Below, piece by piece: positions 11,152 to 21,747 of a DNA stretch of 64,000 nt. The position numbers were made by a program, and so were the translations under genes. The stretch comes from Lindgomyces ingoldianus (lineage: Eukaryota; Ascomycota; Dothideomycetes; Pleosporales; Lindgomycetaceae), in assembly GCF_010093535.1 (NCBI RefSeq), contig NW_022985182.1, positions 879,785 through 943,784 on the forward strand, read 5' to 3'. The first letter of the stretch is position 1; each line of letters begins with the position of its first letter. The notes beneath the pieces are model-generated. The model saw nothing but the letters and a program-made list of their open reading frames with translations, had not been told where the DNA came from and searched no databases.

Positions 11152-12582
11152 ATGGCTACTTACTCCGAGTGGCAATGGTCTGCAGAGCAGCGTCAACATT
11201 ATTGCGCGGTTTACGATGAAGAGGGGACCTTGATCGAATATCAATGGGAACGTGGCCATCGACAGCCAGTGGCCCCCAGCCAACAGACACATCAAGCCCG
11301 GCCACAGCCGCAAGCACCTCAAACACTGCAGTCGACTTCACCAAATCCTACGTAAGCATTTCGGAGTCGATACTTTCTTGACGACTGCAACCCGAAGACT
11401 GCACTAATTCCACGAACAGCGTTCCCCGCAGCGTGCAGCCCTACCTTTCAGGGCTAGCAGCCCCTCCAGCGCAGTCATCAGCAGTTCCGCAAGCACAATA
11501 TCAGACATCTCTACACCCAAATTATAACCAATACCAAGTATCTTCTCAGCCTCAGGCACGGAACTATACAATTTCTCCCCAGCTAAGCAATGCGGCACCT
11601 ATGCAACCGGGAAATCCGGTCGCAGCGCATAATCAAATCCAATCCCCCTACGCGACATCTCCTCATACTTCCCAATCACAATATTATACAACATCTCATC
11701 TCTATGGAAACCAGCCGAGGTATACAGTTAGCTCTGCTACTCTCCCACAAGATATTCAGGAGAGTGTAGGCGGCGATAAGAAGCAACGATTCATACAGAC
11801 AGAAAACACTGACCGACAAGACGAGAGACTCAGCACGCGTACGCCTTATCATTGTAAATAAGTTTTCTAATCTGCTAACGGTAGCAAGAATATAAACGGG
11901 TGTCTTCTCAAGACCAGGAGCAATTCTTTTGCCGAGGTAGGGTATGTTGCTCTATATCTTTCGCGGTACTGGACATATCTAAGTAGTCTTAAAGGTTTTC
12001 AAGATGCTTTGGACTGAGCCAGCCGGCCAGCAGAACTTTGGAAAGACTAGAGGCTCCACCCATTTCAGTGTGGTGTGGCTGGGCGAAGGAGTATATTCGG
12101 AGATTAGGCGATTTATAGTTGTGCAAAACAAAGGGACCTTTAGTCAGTGCATGTAAGTTCTCAAAAGCTTTCTTTTTCCCTTCCATTTCAGGCTGGCGGG
12201 ATGTACTACTTGCGGATCTGTGAGATGTACAATTTCTTTACTTGTTTCATCTAGGATCGCCGCTGACAAGTACAGCCCTGTGCAAACATACCGACGCCAA
12301 GGCGCAACCAAAGAGGGACTTGTTGTAGACGATCACGCCATTGTCTATACGGGTCATTCAGGTGTACCCCCACCTGCCCTTCTGGCGGGCGAATACATCA
12401 CGAAACTTCCCCTTCGTGTGATCCCATACAAGAACGAGTCTCTTGACAAGGAATCCCGTGTTAATTTTGGTAAGCCTTACGCCGTAGAGCACAACGTTAA
12501 AGTCGTCGAGATTGGTATGATTGCTGAGGAGCACATCCATCTTCTTGTCAACTATTTTACACAAGGCATGAGTATCAGATAA
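11152..12582 (+). CDS. D1: DUF6590-domain protein, divergent partner of CC1
   Basis: Five exons: 11152-11351, 11420-11838, 11889-11941, 11995-12152, 12255-12582; 385 aa. The N-terminus has an aromatic motif (EWQWSAEQRQHYCAVYDEEG...YQW) seen in all five D proteins. A Gln/Pro/Tyr-rich disordered linker of about 150 aa follows. The DUF6590 domain starts near residue 207: QFFCRGRVFKMLWTEPAG, VYSEIRRFIVVQN, VQTYRRQGATKEG, DDHAIVYTG and the hallmark VNFGKPYAVEHNVKVVEIG. Exon 3 is exactly 53 bp, as in D3 and D5, and its flanking introns sit at the same places. The last intron (102 bp) and the second splice pair are my least certain choices. DUF6590 has no known biochemical activity. Confidence 0.8.
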
Positions 12583-14924
12583 GTTCGAACTATTTCCGGT
12601 CATCCTTTCAGTGGACTAATGATTTCGTGTTTCGTACTCATCCATATACGGAGAGCGACCGGATGAAGTCCAAAGATATACGTGGAAGTGTTAAACCCTA
12701 TACGATGTGCTCCATCTCCCTTCATTCCTCTCCCTTTCAAAATCTCATTTATTGGCCTTCTTCTCGCTATTATTATATGTTAACTCTCCTTGACTCTTTA
12801 CACTATCATCTGAACAGTATGCTAGCCAACTTCCTTTCTAGGGCCCTACGCTCAAAACTCCATGGACTGTTGTAGCTGAGGGGATGCGGTAATGGGTGCA
12901 CTTTGGCTTCATTTTGTTTCATTCTAATTTCCATTCACGCAAATTGCACAATTTGATTGCTTGTAATAATTTGATGCATTTTTTGTGCAGTGTAGTCTGC
13001 CTCTCGCTTTGCATGTATTTGCTCACGCATCTTCGCAATTCTAGCTGAAGGACAAGATATTCACACCCTGACTCGCAGTGACATCCAAAGTTTTGGTAGC
13101 ATTGTTGCCAAATTCTTCTGTGTTCGGTATCCATCCGGATCAGCGGGTCTACGCCTTGATAAGCTTTTGCATGATATCTGCCACTAAATAGGCTCAGAAT
13201 TCTTGTGCAATAAATGTGCCAGGGTAAAGGCTAATACCCACGTTTTCGGTTGCCACGACGGGATGCAGGGCTTCCAACGGGCCGTACTACGGTCCGTACA
13301 AAGTGAACCGTAACGGTCACGTGTTCAGTACGAACGTACCGAGTTCGTGAGCCGTACCGTACGATTAATGATGCCCTAGGTACGGTACGTAGTACGGATG
13401 TCTCAAAAATGCCTATTACAGACCATTTTCTATTCCAGAGTTATCTATCCACGCCTCTTGCCGCCTTACAGGCCTCATCTAGTCCTATCTGCTCTTGTTA
13501 CTAGGGAGAACTAGTTATTTTATAGTTAATTAGACCTTAATCTTGCGTCTCTAGAGACCCATAGTCTTAGCTGTTTCGACTAGAGTACGGCGTACTTTAA
13601 TCGAATCGTACTACTCGTACAGATCACGTGAGCCGTAACAGTTACGATACGTACACCTACCTCTCCTCCCCCCTGTCGTACGAACGTACACAAAATCTCA
13701 CCCGTACAGGCCTCAAAATCGCCCAATCGTACAGTACTACGCCTCGTTGGAAGCCCTGACGGGATGTCCACACGCGGGGGCTAATGCAACCGTTCGTTAG
13801 CGTCATTTGCTTTGAATACTAAATTCGGTTAGCGGAGGAGTGCCCCAAAACGTCGGGTGTTAGCGTTGGAGTGGGATATAAGATAATGTGAGATGGCAAG
13901 CAATAGAGATTCATAATGCTGAAACAAATGATTCAAAGGGCAATGTCATCAGCCAGCCATGTATGAACCTTTCTGATGCCTTGTGAAAACAGTATTTTTG
14001 CGGTCTCGACAACTTAGGTGTCCGCAATGGAACGCAAATTCTAAAACAGGATGAAGGAGAGTCGCACAAGAGGGAGTCAACAGGAAGGCATATTTTATAA
14101 CCTACTCATTAATGTTGCATGTCTTAACTAAGCTCTAAGCCCCATCAACCGGATGCATAGCCATACGATTTCGAGTCGTCAACCATGCGATCTAGTCGAC
14201 AGTGGCTTTGAGGGCGGCACGCTTTGCCGCGCCTTAAGAAACATAATTATTTCAAGGGTCTGAGAGAGAAGGGAGATTTTAAAAACCAGGCAGCTAAGGC
14301 CTCATTTCTCGCTTGGTGTGTGTGTGATGATTTCATCCCCGGAATTGGAAGCGTCCCCATAGCAAGGCCGCGACATGTGGCTTCGAGCTGGCGGACTTGG
14401 CAAACACTGCGGTCAAGCAATGAGTTAACCGGGCGTTTCGTCCTCTTGCATCCAAGGTTTCTCCGACCTAGGTTTAAGCCAAAAAGATGAGTGAGTTTTG
14501 AGGTGGACTGGTTTCGTGTATATTATCTTCTAGCGCCAAACTAACAAAGGACTAGCTGAGAATGCAATTATCATTATTCATTACTTATGATCTCATTCGA
14601 CGTGATGTAGTTGTAGAAAATGTTCTGAGAACTAGCCTACTAGGCCAAGCCCTGGAGCACGGACCAATATTTCAAATTCTGCCTGGTGCATCACCTTTTC
14701 TCTACCTCTTTACTCGCCCCCACAGACGCGAACCTAATCCCAAACCTACCTATATCGAGGAGTTCATATGAAACAAGAAAAAGCATGTAATATCAATGAA
14801 AGTGAGATGTTAAACTTCAGCAAGCGCAACCAAAAGAGATCATCTTCAAGCAGACGTTATCATGAGTTTGGACACAGCATGACACTCAATCGCGAAACGC
14901 GAGAGTGTATGTGAACGTATGGGA
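12583..14924. other. Intergenic region holding the hAT-type MITE
   Basis: Region between the 3' ends of D1 and D2. Apart from the element at 13266-13758 there are only short frames without recognised domains. The transcripts of D1 and D2 converge on it. Confidence 0.5.
13266..13758. mobile_element. hAT-type MITE, 493 bp
   Basis: Terminal inverted repeat CAGGGCTTCCAACG at the left end and its exact reverse complement CGTTGGAAGCCCTG at the right. The element is flanked on both sides by ACGGGATG (13258-13265 and 13759-13766), an 8 bp target-site duplication. An 8 bp duplication plus a CAGGG end is the signature of the hAT superfamily. It contains no transposase frame and is full of GTAC/CGTAC words near both ends, the kind of subterminal repeat hAT transposases bind. 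It therefore depends on a transposase made elsewhere. A truncated relative is at 6975-7114. Confidence 0.85.
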
Positions 14925-16732
14925 TTATTGTTGTCCCTCGGACCTGTACCTGCGCCTTCGATTTCCACCACGGGACCTGGTGGATCCATGTGAGCCGGAG
15001 CCTTCCCCATGTCTCGGTCCAGTTGGAGCATCATCGTGGGGTACCTCCGTTTCGTTTCCATCATCTCCGTCATCGGTACTTGGAAGTTCTGTTCCTAAGC
15101 TCTGGTGGTAGGCTCTTGTATTCTCGGGGATTGGTGAGATCGGATAGCGCCCAGTTGAATTCAAGATTTGGAAGCCGTTTCCGCTAGGATCATCGGTTGG
15201 TCCCTGGCTGTTCTCATTTTGAGGAGCATACGAAGGCGCATGCGAAGGTGCATAGTAACCCTGGGCCGTTTCAGAGGAATTACTAAGACTAGGATCCGGT
15301 TGTGATACTTGGTGAGATAGTGGTCCAATGTTCCAGTGGGAATTGAATTGAGTGATGAGCTTCCACTCATCATTCCTGTCAACATACCCAAAATCGTCAA
15401 TTTTCACATTATGCTCCACTGTGTAAACTTTGAGGAAATTAACGCGGGACATGGGATCCATTCTCCCCCACTGATTCTTTCCTATAACGCGAATGGGATC
15501 TCCCATGGGAAGCTCCCACGCCCCACGTGGCTCCTCGGACGGAAGTGGCAATGGTGCAACATCTCCGGTGTACATGATCGCGTGGTCTTTTTTTACTTTG
15601 TTTTCTGGTACTCCTCTTCCACGATAGGTTTGGATTGAGCTGCCACGGTTAGGAACCCGACTAAGTCTAAAGAGCTTTCACAGCGTAAGGGGAAATAAAA
15701 GGACGTCGAATGGTACTTACAGACAGGTGCAGCAGTTGTGACCTTCACGGACCACGACGAACCATCTGACCTTCACAAAAAAATTCTCTCCTTCAAATCT
15801 TGGCGTTGATGCAACAGTTATATTTTGGTTCATATCGCCAGCTAGTTCAGGCCATAGAACCCGAAAAACAAGACCTTTCTTAAAAAACTTGTGGCCAGGA
15901 CGTCGAATACAGAAGCCTATAAGCCATTCAGCAGCATGTTACATGTCTAATTTATTCAGAACCTACTGGAGTCCAGCTTTTCTCTCGTGGATTCAGAATT
16001 TCCGCGGATTTGTCTGTGCGGTGTAATACCCAGCTGAAGAAGGTCTGGTGGCGTGCCAGGATTCATTACTACGTTGCGACTGACTACCTGTAGTCTTTCT
16101 GGGTCACTCGGTTGCGAATTGTCTCTTCTCTCCTGTGTGTTTTGATAAGGCATTGCTCGTGAGGGCCTTGTACCCTCCCTTGCCTGAGGATTTGGTGGAG
16201 CAATCTGGTCCTGATGCCATCCATGAAATGCCCTGGTTGGATTTGAAAGAGGCAGCTGGGGGCTACATCCTGTTGGCGTTGTGAGGGGAGGATTTGGGTG
16301 CTCGTAGCTAGCGTAGCTGCTCCCTCGATTCCAGCTCGGATCCCCAGGCCCTACCAGTACGCCCGAAGATAGAGATGTGCTTCTTGGAGTTGCTTCCATT
16401 GGGTTGAAATTCCTCTCTAGCGATATATTTTCGAATAGGCTTGACAGACCACTCGAAATGCTACAATTACTACTGTCATTGCTCTCGGTTCGGCCATGCA
16501 ACGTAGTCAACGTAGAGGCCGATTCGTTCTGAGGCCGTGGCTCCTGCGCCCTGTTAAGGGGATTTGGTCAGGCCAATCTCACCAAAAAAGTTGGGTATAA
16601 TACTACATACGCTGGGCTGGGCTGAGCCGCGACAATGGTTTGCACCGTTTGATATACGTAACACCCTCTATCATAGTCGTAGTAGCAATACGCGCTCCTT
16701 TCGGAATCCCACATCCAATTTGTGAAATCCAT
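14925..16732 (-). CDS. D2: DUF6590-domain protein with long tail, divergent partner of CC2
   Basis: Four exons: 16732-16611, 16550-15967, 15916-15721, 15639-14925; 538 aa. It opens with the shared aromatic motif (NWMWDSERSAYCYYDYDRGCYVYQ). About 190 residues of Ser/Pro/Asn-rich linker follow. The DUF6590 domain starts near residue 236: HKFFKKGLVFRVLWPELAGD, FFVKVRWFVVVREGHNCCTC, SIQTYRGRGVPENKVKKDHA, IMYTGD, then PMSRVNFLKVYTVEHNVKID. After the domain comes a disordered tail of about 140 aa absent from the other copies, with YAPSHAPSYAP and an Arg/Gly-rich end (STRSRGGNRRRRYRSEGQQ) that could bind nucleic acid. D2 lacks the intron found just before (V/M)F in D1, D3, D4 and D5. One hallmark glycine differs (NFLK instead of NFGK). 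Confidence 0.8.
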
Positions 16733-17120
16733 CTCTAAGCGTATAGTTCCTCGGGACACGGCTCGACATCACTCATAAATAGAGCCTTGACCGGAAATCT
16801 ACCGCGTGATAATTTTGCGGCTCTTTCATCAAGGTGGCTTTTAATTAACTCCTCTGCGAGACCAAACAATGCCAGCAAGGTGGCCCTGCAGCTAGGAAAC
16901 GTGAATGTGGCGCTGGGATGCATCCCGCTCAATATCGGAGGGGTGGTCATACAGTATCAGCTCATGCAGGCGCAAACATGCTGCATTCTGCGAATGAGTT
17001 GACGTTTGCAACCCTGCAATTCCCTTGGCAGAATAGCCGAGACGTTCTTCCGCTGAGAATCATTCTCCTTCACTTAACACATCCTTTTGGCAATGCTAAA
17101 AGTTGGTGGTCTCGCACTAA
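16733..17120. promoter_or_regulatory. Shared bidirectional promoter region D2/CC2
   Basis: 388 bp between divergent start codons, the shortest of the five. It contains only short antisense frames. No specific factor site could be assigned. Confidence 0.5.
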
Positions 17121-18651
17121 ATGTCAACGCTTCAGGCCGAGGACGATCGGGACTGCCATTTAAAGTTTGTAGCCCCTGTCAGGTCAGCCTTATTAAATAC
17201 TGCCTGCTTATCCTTGCACACAACTTCGAGTCTACATTGCAAGGCTACTAACGAAAAGCAGCTCGAGACTTCGAGAAGTAGGCTTGGGCAGTGGCGTAAT
17301 ATCTTCACTACAAGATGCCAATCCACCGCTTCACTCCAGCATCACACTCACTCTAAATAAAAACGTACCCCTCCCACCAGAATCTTCGCAAACAATTTCG
17401 ACCGTCTCCACGGTAAAATCACCAGCCACTGAAGAACTACGATTCTCTACAGATGACGGAAGAACGAAAGTCACGCTCGACCCTGCTTCTCAGATATACA
17501 TTATTCAAATATGGATGTCAGCTCAAGGGCATATCGCTTCGTTGCGGAATCTTATCCTTAGAGCACGGATGGACTTGAAGCGAGAAAGAACACGCTGTAA
17601 TCAGCTGGAGGAGCTTTTTGATAATATCATGAACAACTTCATGACGGTTGTGAACACGGCAACCGAGCATAGCTCTTATCTTCATAGTCGGGAAGAACTG
17701 GAACATTTGTCAAGAAAGATGAATATTTCGAGAGATGATATCGGACGTCAGAGAGAGAAGAATGCTAGGTTGGAAGATGGTCTGTCTAATCATGAATACA
17801 GACTTACTGAGTTGGAAGGGGAAATCTACCATGAACTGGACAAGGAATTCCGGCTGGGCTCAAGTCAGCAATGCTCAACCGCTTCTCATGATACCCCATC
17901 TGAGCATGTACTGTCATCCGGCAAAGAAATAGCTGAGCCTTCAGCATCGCCACGGGATGAGTTATACTCTAGGATTGGGGACTTAAGAATCTTGTTGGAT
18001 CGGCTGAATGAGTTCGAGTACGATTTAAGACAAGAACTTGATGAACGTGATCTCCTTCGGGCAGCAGGTCAACCCGATCTCTTTGATGAGGAGGATTTTC
18101 TGGAGGAGCGCAAAGCGGAACGAAGAGATATTCAGCTGAAGCTTGAGCAGACACAGGTGGAAGTTGATCGACTAAAAGAGCTATGTACGAGTCAAGGCAT
18201 TCCATTCGAAGATGTCCAATTTACGGATGCCTTGGATGGCTCTTCCGCAGACACTTGTACGGGAACCTTAGAAAAGCACAACATCCCTGGTCACCGTAGC
18301 GGATCATCAAGTATACTCAGCACTATTTTCAACGCTCGCGAGAGAGTCAAGAACTGGTTGACCGATTCTTCCAAACTGGAAGCGCCTCGTTTTTTTCCCG
18401 CAGCAACAGAAGACGTGGACCAAGTGGCAACACAAGACTCCCAATCTGACTTTGGCTGGGTGGATCTCACGCTCCCCAGACGTCCCTCATCAGAAGGTAT
18501 GCCTAGAATTTACGGTTTATCCGTAAGCTTGCCTAGTTTGACTCGAGGCCCCTCAACAGGCTCAATACTGCTTGATGCGCTTCTCCTCGACGCATCTGAG
18601 CCTCCCACCGTCACGTTCACAAATGCGGAAACTGTACAACGCCGCAGATGA
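17121..18651 (+). CDS. CC2: coiled-coil protein, divergent partner of D2
   Basis: Two exons: 17121-17182 and 17262-18651 (intron 79 bp, GTCAGC donor, CTACTAAC branch, GCAG acceptor); 483 aa. Exon 1 gives MSTLQAEDDRDCHLKFVAPV and supplies the ATG that the long exon lacks. Residues 100-210 and 250-310 are strongly helical and charged (RMDLKRERTRCNQLEELFDN, REKNARLEDGLSNHEYRLTE, RLNEFEYDLRQELDERDLLR). Near residue 378 is ARERVKNWLTDSS, a weak match to the (I/V)xxW(I/L)L motif of the other CC proteins; the conserved tract after it is not recognisable. The C-terminus is Ser/Pro-rich. It is the most divergent CC member, placed in the family mainly by layout, coiled coil and the partial motif. The decayed copy at 36263-36871 is clearly its relative. 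Confidence 0.7.
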
Positions 18652-21600
18652 GACCTCGTCTTACAATCGGAAACCCTACGCAGTGCCCCCGAAGTCCGAT
18701 CCCATTCTCCTTTATCATACGCCGTGTTGCACCTCTCTGACGATGATTTTGCCTCTTCCAGACGGCACAGACAACTCAGCCTCCTGGCATTTTCAGCTAT
18801 ATACAGCCTTTAATGATATCTAATAGAAGGATAAAACTTAATCCCTCGCTTATCTTTCGGCTTCTCCAAACCTGTACCCGTGTTTGTACCACATTCCATT
18901 CGGCAATGCCATCCTGCTGAGGCGTTAGGCCATCAGACCGGAAACTTGCCTTATTCGAAGATTCATGTTATTTGCCCTTTTTGAGCCTCAACCCTTTCTT
19001 TGCACCACCGACGTTGCTGCTGACACGCCATCTTCAGGTTCTGGCTCTGGAAGACTCGTAATCATCAATCTATTTCGGCTAACACTGTGCTTTTCTATCC
19101 ATCCACAACGCTATCACCCACAGCCAACCCTGCCACATTCTCCTGCACATCCAATCCCATCCAATCGTAAGAGCGTGGCTGCTTCTTCTGCGTACGATGT
19201 TTCTTCTTACTCGTGTTGGAATGACCGTCTTCATTGAAGATTGGGTGTACACATTTCCCTCTGCGTTTGATTGGCTGCCTCACTTTTGCATTTGGCGGAA
19301 CGCTGGGCTCCGAGCTCGTCTATGTTGCACATCCCTTCGCGCACTCTAGTCACGAACGGAAGAGATGACTTTCACAAGACCAACCGTACCAAGTTTCACA
19401 TTCTATTTGCCATTCTCCCTCAAATTGCGAATATTGGTTTTAGACCTTGGGCGAGGGAGGCTGGTGCGGCGTGATTCGGAAGGACATGTGCAAATGGACA
19501 GGGCACTGTGCGACCACTTCGTCTGTTGGACGAGTCGTTATTCAGGACGATGTTCATCGATTGCCTTGCAAACACTAGGCTGCCGTGTCGCAAAAGGAAA
19601 TGGTCACCCCTCAATCATCCAATACGACTCCTGCAGGACGTGAAGCATGTGCACATCTCATCACGCACAGACACCACCACTCAAAGGATGCTATTTCGTG
19701 CATTGCGCTTCTGCTCCCCGGGTTGTGGGGTCAAGGATCAATTCTGTGACTCATTGGGCACTTTGGAATGAGGTATCGCCTCTTTCTTTTTCCCAGCCTG
19801 TTTCCGAAGACGTGGTCCAAGGGTGCGGGAGACCGCCCGTTTAATCCGCTGGGATGTTGCGGCACTTCAGCGGGAACGCGGGAGGTGTACGGCTTATGGA
19901 TACCCTTTTTGGTAGGTAAACTTTTCGGGCTTGTGCTCTGAGATATCAGGGCGCACCAAGCGAAATGACTAGAAAGAGCGCAAGACAATACAAATTCTTA
20001 ATTCCTCACTTATCGGGATGATTCAGCCATGACATGGGAGCGTTGTGACAATCCTCGCCAAGCCACGGGCGGAAGCATGAAGGCTCTGTGCAGGCCGGAT
20101 TGAGGATTCATCCGGTGACCAAACTGACGATGGGATTCATGCCATGCTATTCCATGCTATTCCATGCAACGCTGACTGCTGTCTCTTTTCAAACCGTCCG
20201 TGCATTGCTGATGGCACTGCCTCCATAGGCTCTGGCGCCTAGAGTGCTGAATGTTGAAGCTTGCGAAGATGTCCGTCCTAAGACCACAGAGGTCACTTCT
20301 CGCGTCCAATGGACACGGACGCAGCATTTGTAGAGGTTTGGTGTACACTAGTATGAAAAGGCGAACAGTGTGCTTTCAAACGGCTGACTACACGGCCGCA
20401 AAAGCAGGATTAAAGCCTTGCCGCAATCTAGGTAGATCTATTGGAAAAGCAAGAGGGCATTTGCCTACTTGTCTAGACCGTCCCAGCCAATTAAGTTACT
20501 CAAATGTAACACCGATGCGACATGGCCGTGAATCGTTTCACTGGAGTCCATCCAGGTCATGGACCGGGGCGGCTGCGAAGCCATCGGGCCGCGTTGCAGA
20601 AGAACACGGCGTCCCATCTCAAATTATTCCATCAAACGGCTTTTAGACAACAACAAATAAACTTGGTGGTGGTTATCAGAGTCAACAGCCTTAACGAACC
20701 AATCAAAAGCAATTATCCAGACACTCAGCCGTGTGGCACAGCGCCTGTTCGATCCTGAAGGCCTAATGTTGGCGACTCTTGGACTGGAATCCTGTCGAAT
20801 TGAAGGCAGGTCTCCCTGGTCGTGCAGGCGTCCTACCAAACGTCAGACATCTGTCGATAAAGTGTTGAATATGTGGTGAAGCAGCGCCGTGGCCACACAA
20901 TCAAATTAGAGGGCAGGGGCATGCTGGACACAATGAGTGCTATGATATGACTCAAAGTCAATGTGCAGCTGGAACATCTAGGAACCAAGTTAGGGGTATT
21001 TAATCTGTGGGAATCCTCACGGGAGTTTCCTTTAAATCCAATGAAAACGATAGGTTTCGAACGGTGGATGCCGTCGCTGCAAGGCTACATCTAGATCACA
21101 AAATTCCGAACAACATGGGTATCAAATATCCTCCAATAGGAAATCGGAATAAACCGTCCCACGAATGCTCTAAAATATCCAAATGGGGCCGATAGAAACC
21201 TTGGAATTGAGATTCTTAACGCCGACTGAAGGTAATTAGGCAAACAACCAAGTGAGGCAAAATGGAAGGGCAGCTAGTATCCAAACTACGCTAGGAAATT
21301 CCCTAGAGACATTTGCTCGTCTTTGGCTCTTAAGTTTGGCACCAGCTCCTGAACGAGGCTGAGTTCTCGGATTATGCGGAAGAAACGAGATGCTGACGCG
21401 AGCAAGGAACCTGGAAGCGGAATGCAGTGCTTGGAATACGAGTAATAAAGGAAGAGCCAAGCTGAGCTAGGTTGGAACAGAATCCACCATATTTGGAAAC
21501 AGCTATCGTTGCAGCTTGGGAGAGGCCCTCAACGTCTCTTTTGCCCGGGAGGTAAGATTAAGGCGAAGGGAGCCCAATGATGGCCACAGAGGAAGGAACT

Positions 21601-21747
21601 TGCATCCTAAGGTGAGGTGGTGATTTGAAACACACCTTCGAGTGTGCTTGGGAGATTTGATTGTTAGAGGTGTCCTGTAACATAGGTATATTCGAGGATG
21701 GATAGCTTTTTATTAACATTCTGCGTGATATGAACCGTATGGGGAAA
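18652..21747. other. Gene-poor region, 3.1 kb
   Basis: No supportable gene. Many short frames occur on both strands. The minus strand at about 18,950-20,000 reads like a broken coding sequence (for example PRSYDWMGLDVQENVAGLAV and PTKKGIHKPYTSRVPAEVPQ), but is cut by stops and I recognise no family. A small tandem repeat (CATGCTATTC, about 2.5 copies) sits near 20,140-20,165. Confidence 0.45.

Noticed and set aside
20140..20170. Tandem CATGCTATTC repeats as a possible CRISPR or minisatellite
   Set aside because: Only two to three short direct copies without spacers; CRISPR arrays are not expected in a fungal nuclear genome.
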